Origin: Synergistaceae bacterium UBA1037
GTDB taxonomy: Bacteria; Synergistota; Synergistia; Synergistales; Synergistaceae
Assembly (NCBI GenBank): GCA_002316795.1
Contig: DCEE01000049.1
Location: forward strand, 15,437 to 40,808
DNA: 25,372 nt
Reading direction: 5' to 3'
Position numbers and translations under genes: made by a program. The notes beneath the pieces were generated by a model. The model had not been told where the DNA came from and ran no database searches. It worked only from the letters and a program-made list of their open reading frames with translations. Positions 1-6,112 of the stretch are shown piece after piece (the stretch's first letter is position 1; every line of letters begins with the position of its first letter).

Positions 1-117
1 TTTAGAGCGAGTGATAACGACGCAACGCGCAGTGGAGCCTTCCGAAGGCGTATATTAATACGTCGAAGGAAGGCTCCGCAAGTGTTGCTAAGTCAGCACC
101 GCTATAAATCCCAATTG
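1..117. repeat. Palindromic 126-bp element, copy 1 (left end cut by window)
   Basis: This copy is about 93% identical to the copy at 2372-2497 (8 differences in 117 bases, counted by eye). The window edge removes its first 9 bases. It holds the 5' box GCGAGTGATAACGACGCAAC at 7-26, a perfect 10-bp inner stem (GGAGCCTTCC 34-43 with GGAAGGCTCC 68-77), an apical hairpin CGTAT-ATTA-ATACG, the 3' box CTAAGTCAGCACCGC at 88-102, and the right outer arm ending in CAATTG at 117. It ends 3 bases downstream of the stop codon of the diguanylate cyclase gene. No ORF inside it is credible. Confidence 0.9.
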
Positions 118-120
118 CTG

Positions 121-1647
121 TTAGAGGGAGAGTTCGACCCTATTCCTACCTCCGCGCTTCGCCCTATACAAAGCTTCGTCGGCACGGGCGATGACATCGG
201 TGCTATCCTTATCGTCGGGCCTGAAGTAGGAAATGCCCATCGACACGGTCGTGCTTATTCTGTTGCCCTCGTGGTCTATCCCGCTCTCTTCAACAACTTT
301 GACCCATCTCTCACAGATAAATCCTACGCTCTCGCTTTTCAGACCGCGGCAGGCTATGACAAATTCATCCCCGCCCCAGCGGAAGATCTTATCTTCGTAA
401 CGGATCTGGGATCTTAAAGCTTCAATTGTATTTTTGAGTATTTCGTCCCCGACATCGTGACCATATGTGTCGTTTATTGTTTTGAGGTTGTCCATGTCCA
501 CCATAATGAAGGCAGTCTCTGAACCGCCCCGGCCAAACCGGTCAAGTTCCTCTGCCAGGAATTGCTCTGCGGTCCTCCTGGTCAGGGCCCCTGTTGTTGT
601 ATCGATGCTTACCGCATCTTCTAACTCCTTTTTCATTCGCATGTGATATCTGTTTTCAAGACAGACTACAGCCGCATGGCTTGCAAAAATCAGGGCGGCT
701 ATCATTCCGGCTATTACAAGGGCAAGCTTTGTTATGATGCCTTCGCTTGCCTCTTCTGCCCTCCGTACATATGCCGCCATGTCCTCCTGATGCATCCCGA
801 AGGCAATTATCCAGTTGTATCTCTTGTAGAGTTTGGCGTAAGTGAGCTTTTCGGCTATCCTGTCCTCGGTTTTCTTCTTAAAGTGATAGGTAAAGAAGAT
901 CTCTCCGTCTTTTTTGACACCTTCAAGTTCTTTCAGATAAGGCCGGGCGCCCATTATGTCCTTCATTTCGGTGGATAGGTACATTCCCTCCGTCTCTTTG
1001 AGGTTCGGGTGCACTCTCCTTATCGCATAGTCGTCCCCGCCTTCGTAGTTGACGACCTCATTCACCCATATGTAGGAATCAAGCGGAAACTTTGAGTTGT
1101 GTATCTCCGCTGCTATCTTTTTCTTGACCTTCTGATCTATCACATCGGCTTTCACACCATAAAAAAGTGCTGAACCGGCAAATTCTTTTATTCCGTAGAC
1201 GGGGAACATTTCCTTTGCCTTCTCGATCTCTGCTGCCGCGTTTTTCCCTTTTATAAGTCCCTCAGGGTCATAGAGGGTCTTTGATGTTTTTTTGTCCCAT
1301 ACTACAAATGTCAATACACCTTCATGGACTCCCTTTTCCGCATATCTTCTGCAGAAGTTTATCAGCTCTGTGCTGTTCGCCGGAGGAAGGGTATCAAGAA
1401 TAAGTGAGAGTTCGTCTTTAAGATCTTTAAAGAGGCTCTCTTGATAGGCTATTTCTTCTTCGATGCGGATGATCTGGTTCTCTACAGTAAATTTGAGGAA
1501 ATCCTTTTTTGACTCAAGTATCGAGAGCTCCGTGTTGTGCTTGTAGACATCATTAAAATATTTCTCAAAAGCCCCATATATGATGAAGACAGCAATAGCG
1601 GCTATAAGTGCCGTTACAAGAAATATTATTTTATACCTGCCCCTCAT
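121..1647 (-). CDS. Membrane-anchored Cache-GGDEF diguanylate cyclase
   Basis: Predicted to make the second messenger c-di-GMP from two GTP in response to a periplasmic ligand. Numbering from the ATG at 1647, a membrane segment spans about residues 6-26. A periplasmic Cache-like sensor follows (about 30-300, with HPNL and YNWIIAFG stretches common in such sensors), then a second membrane segment (about 303-330). The C-terminal GGDEF domain has an intact GGDEF active-site motif (425-429) and an RxxD inhibitory site (RYED, 416-419) five residues upstream, so it should be active and product-inhibited. The frame stays open to a GTG at 1680, but AGGAG lies about 10 bases before the ATG at 1647, so I prefer that start. 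A GTG directly before it is also possible. The gene appears monocistronic. Its ligand is unknown. Confidence 0.93.
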   Translation of the reverse strand: MRGRYKIIFLVTALIAAIAVFIIYGAFEKYFNDVYKHNTELSILESKKDFLKFTVENQIIRIEEEIAYQESLFKDLKDELSLILDTLPPANSTELINFCRRYAEKGVHEGVLTFVVWDKKTSKTLYDPEGLIKGKNAAAEIEKAKEMFPVYGIKEFAGSALFYGVKADVIDQKVKKKIAAEIHNSKFPLDSYIWVNEVVNYEGGDDYAIRRVHPNLKETEGMYLSTEMKDIMGARPYLKELEGVKKDGEIFFTYHFKKKTEDRIAEKLTYAKLYKRYNWIIAFGMHQEDMAAYVRRAEEASEGIITKLALVIAGMIAALIFASHAAVVCLENRYHMRMKKELEDAVSIDTTTGALTRRTAEQFLAEELDRFGRGGSETAFIMVDMDNLKTINDTYGHDVGDEILKNTIEALRSQIRYEDKIFRWGGDEFVIACRGLKSESVGFICERWVKVVEESGIDHEGNRISTTVSMGISYFRPDDKDSTDVIARADEALYRAKRGGRNRVELSL

Positions 1648-1711
1648 CACAGCACATCTCCTTTTCCCTTTTATCCGCACGAAAAACGCGCGGTTTTATT
1701 AATCGTATGTG

Positions 1712-1720
1712 ATTATATCA
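1712..1720 (-). promoter_or_regulatory. Extended -10 promoter for the diguanylate cyclase
   Basis: Read on the minus strand, this is TGATATAAT, a perfect TATAAT preceded by the TGn extension. No good -35 hexamer lies at 16-18 bases, which is usual for extended -10 promoters. Transcription would start near 1705, giving a leader of about 58 bases. Confidence 0.55.
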
Positions 1721-1767
1721 CCACTTGCAAGAATTTATTTAGAATTAAAATTGTTTTAGTTCAATAA

Positions 1768-1966
1768 GGGCCGGAGAGGCAGTCATGAGGGCAGCCGGGA
1801 AAAGCACGGCGGCAAACAATGGGCAAGCAGTCGTAGGAGTCAAAGGGCGGGGAATTGCGGCCAAGGGCCGCGGAGGTTCAAAAGCACCGTCGCTGCCTGC
1901 ATTGGACCAGCTCTCCGTCTTTCCCGGATGCTTCTAAACGGGAATCCAGCGGCTTTGGGTTTAGGG
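1768..1966. other. Intergenic stretch with two small hairpins, no gene
   Basis: No credible coding frame is visible. Two inverted repeats stand out. GCGGCC at 1857-1862 pairs perfectly with GGCCGC at 1866-1871 around a 3-base loop. TTCCCG at 1921-1926 pairs with CGGGAA at 1939-1944, followed by TCCAGCGG. The second resembles the widespread ATTCCC...GGGAAT dispersed repeats (dRS3-like), but this is only one copy and the match is loose. The rest holds nothing I recognise. Confidence 0.5.
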
Positions 1967-2220
1967 CCTAAAAAGCCAGTCATAGCAAGGATCCAAAGAC
2001 CCTTTCACGATTGAGGCACTCGGGGAAGAGGGTTAAAGAGACTTTGATTTACCGCCGGATGGCTCTCCCGGCAAATTCCCCGCAATGCGAGCATCGCAAA
2101 GCGTTGCAAATTCTCCGCAGCGTTTCTCAGCTGCAAATTCACCGCGAGTGCATTCCTCGCAAATTCTCCGGCGGACGACCTCGCCGCCAACCTTTCTAAG
2201 TCAGCGCCGCGCTTTTAAGG
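1967..2220. repeat. Degenerate fourth palindromic element enclosing a hairpin array
   Basis: The ends CCTAAAAAGC (1967-1976) and GCTTTTAAGG (2211-2220) are complementary at 9 of 10 positions. Just inside the left end, 1975-1990 resembles the 5' box of the 126-bp elements with about five bases missing. Just inside the right end, 2196-2210 is an exact copy of their 3' box, CTAAGTCAGCGCCGC. The inner stem region of the other copies is here replaced by about 65 bases of unrecognised sequence and the five-hairpin array. The exact 3' box is solid; the left half is weak, so the grouping is partly inference. Confidence 0.5.
2054..2188. repeat. Array of five hairpins with a constant linker
   Basis: Five short inverted repeats follow one another. 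They are GCCGG/CCGGC (2054-2058, 2068-2072), GCAATGC/GCGTTGC (2082-2088, 2101-2107, one T-G wobble), GCAGC/GCTGC (2117-2121, 2130-2134), GCGAG/CTCGC (2144-2148, 2156-2160) and GGCGG/CCGCC (2170-2174, 2184-2188). Each of the first four right arms is followed at once by AAATTC and then CCC, TCC, ACC or TCC, leading directly into the next left arm. After the fifth the linker decays to AACCTTTC. Loops of 7-12 bases are unrelated to each other. The unit spacing is 26-28 bases with one of 35. Stems differ in sequence yet remain complementary, so pairing rather than sequence is conserved. Confidence 0.8.
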
Positions 2221-2242
2221 TTTTACGATAGTACCAATATCG

Positions 2243-2368
2243 CAATTGGGGCAGATCGCGAGTGATGACGACGCAACTTGTGATGCTCCGAACCGAGGCG
2301 TATATCCATACGTTGAGGTGATGGAGCATCGCATGTTGCTAAGTCAGCGCCGCGAGATGCCCCAATTG
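2243..2368. repeat. Palindromic 126-bp element, copy 2 (divergent stems)
   Basis: This copy is bounded by CAATTG at both ends and is exactly as long as copy 3. The outer arms pair over about 18 bases (CAATTGGGGC with GCCCCAATTG, plus GCG/CGC, around a 3-base mismatch). The 5' box is at 2258-2277 and the 3' box at 2339-2353. The inner stem GATGCTCC (2282-2289) with GGAGCATC (2323-2330) is perfect, yet its sequence is unrelated to the inner stem of copies 1 and 3. The apical hairpin CGTAT-ATCC-ATACG is shared. Only 3 bases separate this copy from copy 3. Confidence 0.9.
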
Positions 2369-2371
2369 CCG

Positions 2372-2497
2372 CAATTGGGATTTAGAGCGAGTGATAACGA
2401 CGCAACACGCAACGGAGCCTTCAGAAGGCGTATATCAATACGTCGAAGGAAGGCTCCACAAGTGTTGCTAAGTTAGCGCCGCTATAAATCCCAATTG
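2372..2497. repeat. Palindromic 126-bp element, copy 3
   Basis: CAATTG marks both ends. The outer 18-base arms (2372-2389 and 2480-2497) pair at 17 of 18 positions. The 5' box is at 2387-2406 and the 3' box at 2468-2482 (one base changed). The inner stem GGAGCCTTCA (2414-2423) pairs with GGAAGGCTCC (2448-2457) with one mismatch. The apical hairpin is CGTAT-ATCA-ATACG. The element ends 2 bases before the mutS2 stop codon (2500-2502), so it would form the first part of the mutS2 3' untranslated RNA. No T-tract follows, so a standard intrinsic terminator is unlikely. Confidence 0.9.
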
Positions 2498-2499
2498 CA

Positions 2500-4857
2500 C
2501 TATTTGCGGAAGCGGACGATGGTAACCCCATACCCTCCGTCATGAGGCCCACCTAGGTTATGCTCGATAACATACGGGGTTCTTTTACAGAGTTCCTGTA
2601 CCTCTCTCCTTAATATGCCCTCGCCGCGGCCGTGGATGACCGCTACCGAATCATATCCTGCCCTGTAGGCCTGGTCAAGGTATTGCTCGACCAATGGTAT
2701 CGCTTCGTCTATCGTCATGCCCCTTACCATTATCTCGCTTGGAACTCCGACCGGGCGGGAGACCTTGACCTGTACCGACGGAGCTGCCTGAGGGATCTCC
2801 TTCTCCGGAACAATGCTGAGTTTGGTCAGAGGGACCTCCACCTGTGCTGCGCCGGCCTGGACAAGGACCTTTTTGCCCCTGATCTCCAGAACAGAGGCAA
2901 CGCCTTTTGTCCCGATTATCCTGACGGCATCTCCCGGTTTGAGGGTCTCCTTTTTGGCCGCCACAGACTGCTGGGTGATCTTTTTCTCTTCCCTTTCGAC
3001 GACAGACTTCTCTATCTTGTGGAAGTGGCTTCTCTTCTTTTCGAGTTCGCGCCTTGCGGCCGACTCCGCCTCTGCGGATCCAAGGTTCTTGATGAGAGCC
3101 CTCGCCGATTCCTCTGCGTTTTTGACTATGCTGAGGGCTTTTTTGTCAGCCTTTGCTATAAGGGCATCCCGTTTTTCCTCGATCTCCCTGACCCTCTCCT
3201 CATAATCCTTTTTCAGTTTTTCAAGTTTCCTGAGCGAGTTCTCGACCTCGGTGCTCTCTTTTTCAAGCTTTGAACGTTTTCCGTGAAGCTCCGCAATGAG
3301 GTCTTCCATTGATATTTCCTTGCCGCTTATGGCCTGCTCAGCCCTTTTTATTACTTCACGGGGCATCCCGAGCTTGCCCGCTATGAGAAGGGCGTTGCTC
3401 CTTCCCGGGATGCCGGTGAGTATTTTGTAAGTCGGAGAGAGGGTCGCAATGTCAAACTCAACGCTCGCGGTCTCTATTGAGGCCGTTGCGAGTGCAAAGC
3501 GTTTTATCGGGTTGTGGTGGGTCGTGGCAAGGACAAGAGCTTTTTTCTCCCTTAGCCAGTCAAGGATCGCTATCCCCAGCGCGGCTCCCTCCTCCGGGTC
3601 AGTACCGGCTCCAAGTTCGTCAAGCAGGACAAGGGAATCGGATCCGACTCTGTCCAGTATCTCGGTCACATGCTTCACATGGGCGCTGAAGGTGGATAGA
3701 CTCTGTTCAATGCTCTGTTCATCGCCAATATCCGCGAAGAGCTCACCGATCACACCAAGGACCGATCCCTCGGCAGCAGGTATCGGAAATCCCATCCATC
3801 CAAGGATCGCACATACACCGGCTGTCTTAAGGGCAACGGTCTTGCCGCCCGTGTTGGGTCCCGTGATAACAAGTATTCTGTATTTGTCGCCGCACCCGAT
3901 GTCGATGGGCACTGCCTTATCAAAGAGAAGGGGGTGACGGGCCTTTTTGAAGCTGAATATGGCCTTCGAAGACAACTCAGGCATCGTCCACCTGTCCAGA
4001 CGCTTTTTTTCCGAAAGCGCATAGAAGAGATCTATGGTGCCAATTATTTTTTCTGCATCCAGTATCCCTTTTGTCTTTTTTTGGATCCTTGAGGTCAGTT
4101 CGCGCAATATCCTCTGTTCCTCATATATCTCCGAGTTTCTGCAGGATGTGAATTCGTTGTTGAGCCTGATCATCGAGTTCGGCTCCATGTATACGCTGTT
4201 GCCGGACACAGAACGGTCTACCACGGAACCGGGGAAGATGCTAAGCGCATCGGGGCGGACAAGAAATGTATACCTCCCGTTCCTTATCGTCATGACCCTC
4301 TCCTGGAGCATCCCCGATATCGAAGGATCGTTGATAAGTGCGTGCCCTTTTCTTCGTATGGTCTCCCTAAGTTCCTTTATCTTCTCCCTGACTGTTTTGA
4401 GCTTTTCGGACGCAGAATCGTAAAGCCTTCCGTCGTCATCTATGACGGAGAGTCTTTCCAGTTCATCGGTGAAATCCCTTATATCCCTGGTCATCAATGA
4501 AAATACCGGGTATTTTTCCTTCTCCGAACCGAGTACATCTTTTAGCTTCATGGAAAGCTTGATCAGGTGACGTATCTTAAGGAGCTCTTCCCCTGTGAGG
4601 AGGCCTGTTTCGTCCGCTTCGGCAAGCATGGGTGAGACGGGGGCGAGCCCGTTCTGCCACGGCAGCTCACCCTTTCTCTCCCTGTAATCCTCTATTGACA
4701 GAAAAAGTTCGTGTCTCGTTTTGAGTTCATCGGGATTTTGGGCAGGCACCGCCGATAAGGCAGCTTCCTCGCCTATTTCGCTCCTGCAGTATTTTGATAT
4801 CAGGGGGATTATCTTTTTTATCTCAAGGCTGCTGTATGATGAACTTTCTGCGATCAT
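2500..4857 (-). CDS. mutS2: MutS2-family ATPase/endonuclease with Smr domain
   Basis: MutS2 proteins bind branched DNA and suppress homologous recombination; in some Firmicutes they also rescue collided ribosomes. At 785 residues this is the usual family length. It has a MutS core and clamp region (about 1-320), Walker A GPNTGGKT (333-340), Walker B LVLLDELGAGTDP (409-421) and a THH switch (about 446-448). A long charged coiled coil (about 515-625), a KOW-like beta region (640-685) and a C-terminal Smr domain (about 705-785) with HGRGEG (742-747) follow. The Smr N-terminal motif, normally LDLR/HG, reads IMVRG here, so the usual Asp is absent. The ATG overlaps the cvpA stop by 4 bases (ATGA), suggesting translational coupling. 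It is the last gene of the long minus-strand operon. Confidence 0.97.
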   Translation of the reverse strand: MIAESSSYSSLEIKKIIPLISKYCRSEIGEEAALSAVPAQNPDELKTRHELFLSIEDYRERKGELPWQNGLAPVSPMLAEADETGLLTGEELLKIRHLIKLSMKLKDVLGSEKEKYPVFSLMTRDIRDFTDELERLSVIDDDGRLYDSASEKLKTVREKIKELRETIRRKGHALINDPSISGMLQERVMTIRNGRYTFLVRPDALSIFPGSVVDRSVSGNSVYMEPNSMIRLNNEFTSCRNSEIYEEQRILRELTSRIQKKTKGILDAEKIIGTIDLFYALSEKKRLDRWTMPELSSKAIFSFKKARHPLLFDKAVPIDIGCGDKYRILVITGPNTGGKTVALKTAGVCAILGWMGFPIPAAEGSVLGVIGELFADIGDEQSIEQSLSTFSAHVKHVTEILDRVGSDSLVLLDELGAGTDPEEGAALGIAILDWLREKKALVLATTHHNPIKRFALATASIETASVEFDIATLSPTYKILTGIPGRSNALLIAGKLGMPREVIKRAEQAISGKEISMEDLIAELHGKRSKLEKESTEVENSLRKLEKLKKDYEERVREIEEKRDALIAKADKKALSIVKNAEESARALIKNLGSAEAESAARRELEKKRSHFHKIEKSVVEREEKKITQQSVAAKKETLKPGDAVRIIGTKGVASVLEIRGKKVLVQAGAAQVEVPLTKLSIVPEKEIPQAAPSVQVKVSRPVGVPSEIMVRGMTIDEAIPLVEQYLDQAYRAGYDSVAVIHGRGEGILRREVQELCKRTPYVIEHNLGGPHDGGYGVTIVRFRK

Positions 4858-5495
4858 GAAGTTTGTTCCTGTTTCCGTAAGTTGGTTCCTATCGAAGTTC
4901 TGCCGCTGTTGGGGACATAGCCCTCAGGCCCTGATTCGCCGGTCCTGTATGGCCTGAGTATCTGCTCGAGCGTCCCCTCGGGCAGTGACCCTGCATTGGG
5001 GAGTATGTCAAAATCAAGAAGTATCTGCTTTACCTCAGGCCACTGTCTTCCCGCATAACGGATTATGTCGCTTTGGGTCATCCATGTCGGTTCGACTACG
5101 GGAGCAAGCAGAAGTCCCCCTATGAGTACGACATAGACTGCTATAAAGGTTTTGAGAAGGCCGGAGAATATGCCGAGCACCCTGTCAAAGCCGCTCAGGC
5201 TTATCGCAGAGAGAAGTCCCTTCATGACTTTGCGGATGAAGGCGACGACAAGAGCTATGATCAACCAAACAAGGATTATTGCTATGAGCTGGGACACCGA
5301 TTCGTTTATGCCAAGAAAGGCATTAATGAAACCTCCAAATTTACCGGAGAACTTGAAGGAGACATAAAGAGAGCAGAAAAAACCTGCAAGGGTCAATATC
5401 TCCCCGACAAAACCTCTGAAGCAGCCGCGGATCACAAAATAGCAGCCAAGGATGATGAAAATGAAGTCTATCATGTGCCAGCCAACAAGGTTCAA
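4854..5495 (-). CDS. cvpA: CvpA family membrane protein
   Basis: A 213-residue CvpA/colicin V production family protein, which often lies just before mutS2. Four hydrophobic segments fit membrane helices at roughly residues 8-25, 30-50, 65-90 and 108-130. The glycine-rich RGCFRGFVGEIL loop after the first helix is typical of the family. A hydrophilic tail of about 80 residues follows. The family is linked to purine metabolism, colicin V export and envelope stress in enterobacteria, but its biochemical role is unsettled. Two starts are possible: the TTG at 5495, overlapping the zapA stop, or the ATG at 5474, which gives the more usual M-I-D N-terminus. Neither has a clear ribosome binding site. 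Confidence 0.85.
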   Translation of the reverse strand: MNLVGWHMIDFIFIILGCYFVIRGCFRGFVGEILTLAGFFCSLYVSFKFSGKFGGFINAFLGINESVSQLIAIILVWLIIALVVAFIRKVMKGLLSAISLSGFDRVLGIFSGLLKTFIAVYVVLIGGLLLAPVVEPTWMTQSDIIRYAGRQWPEVKQILLDFDILPNAGSLPEGTLEQILRPYRTGESGPEGYVPNSGRTSIGTNLRKQEQTS

Positions 5496-5767
5496 CTATC
5501 AGACCCGCTTTCTTTAAGCGTTTCGCTGATCGAATCGATCCTGCATTTAATGTCGTCAAGTTCATGAGAAAAAGACATAAGTGCAAGGAACAGCCTTTCC
5601 TCCTGCGAAAGCGTCGGGGGGAAGGAGCTCACCAGGTCCCGGATCGCGGTAACGATACGGACGAAGCGCTCCTCGTCGAGTGCGGTAGTAAGAGTATATC
5701 TCTGTCTCCCGACAAGGAAAGAGTATCTTCCTTCACCAAGGTTTCTGATCTCAGGCGCTTCGTCCAT
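5492..5767 (-). CDS. zapA: ZapA-like cell division protein
   Basis: A 91-residue protein with the ZapA plan: a short N-terminal beta region (YSFLVGRQRYTLTT), a segment matching the conserved DEERFVRIVTAIRDLV helix, and a C-terminal helix predicted to dimerise. ZapA binds FtsZ and bundles protofilaments at the division ring. The ATG follows AGGAG by 9 bases. It lies 30 bases after the small coiled-coil gene and overlaps cvpA, matching the common zapA-cvpA-mutS2 order. The identification rests on size, pattern and context, because ZapA proteins diverge strongly. Confidence 0.7.
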   Translation of the reverse strand: MDEAPEIRNLGEGRYSFLVGRQRYTLTTALDEERFVRIVTAIRDLVSSFPPTLSQEERLFLALMSFSHELDDIKCRIDSISETLKESGSDS

Positions 5768-5797
5768 AGCAAAAAACTCCTTTATCCGGATTTGGCT

Positions 5798-6070
5798 CTA
5801 TTGTGCTTCGCTCTTTCCCGCAGCCATGGAAGAGACCCTGCCAAGAAGTCCCTCCAGTTTGTGTTCGATTTCATTTTTTTCTGTATCGTATGCTGCTGAT
5901 CTCTTTTGCAGGTCTTCCTGGAGCTGAAGTATCTCCAGATCTCTGTCGTCTATGACGCCTCTGAGCTCATGGGCTTCCTTTTTCAGCCTCTCGTTTTCTT
6001 TTTTCATTTCTTCTATGCCCGCTTCAAGGCCTGCTATTGCCGCTTCAAGCTTTTCAAACTGTTCTATCAT
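5798..6070 (-). CDS. Small coiled-coil protein, ZapB-like
   Basis: A 90-residue protein that is almost entirely predicted coiled coil (EKLEAAIAGLEAGIEEMKKE and onward, with hydrophobic heptad positions to about residue 80). Size and composition resemble ZapB, which links the ZapA-FtsZ ring to other division factors, and it sits directly before the zapA-like gene. The frame opens at 6085, but GGAGG lies 7 bases before the ATG at 6070, so the protein most likely starts MIEQFEKLEA. Low complexity makes the family assignment tentative. Confidence 0.65.
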   Translation of the reverse strand: MIEQFEKLEAAIAGLEAGIEEMKKENERLKKEAHELRGVIDDRDLEILQLQEDLQKRSAAYDTEKNEIEHKLEGLLGRVSSMAAGKSEAQ

Positions 6071-6112
6071 ACCGGCACCTCCCAATCGTTCTTCCCTTAT
6101 TTTACCAGAGCT

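Noticed and set aside
2054..2188. CRISPR array
   Set aside because: The constant part is only about 9 bases, the intervening parts are self-complementary hairpins of 14-26 bases, and no cas gene is present.
2005..2476. Short open frames on both strands across the repeat region
   Set aside because: They run through the hairpin array and palindromes, have no ribosome binding sites and give arginine-rich, repeat-derived peptides.
2243..2497. Integron attC sites
   Set aside because: The folded shape is similar, but the conserved GTTRRRY/RYYYAAC core sites are absent, and there is no integrase gene or cassette structure.
2372..2497. Standard intrinsic terminator for mutS2
   Set aside because: The stem is very long and no T-tract follows it on either strand.
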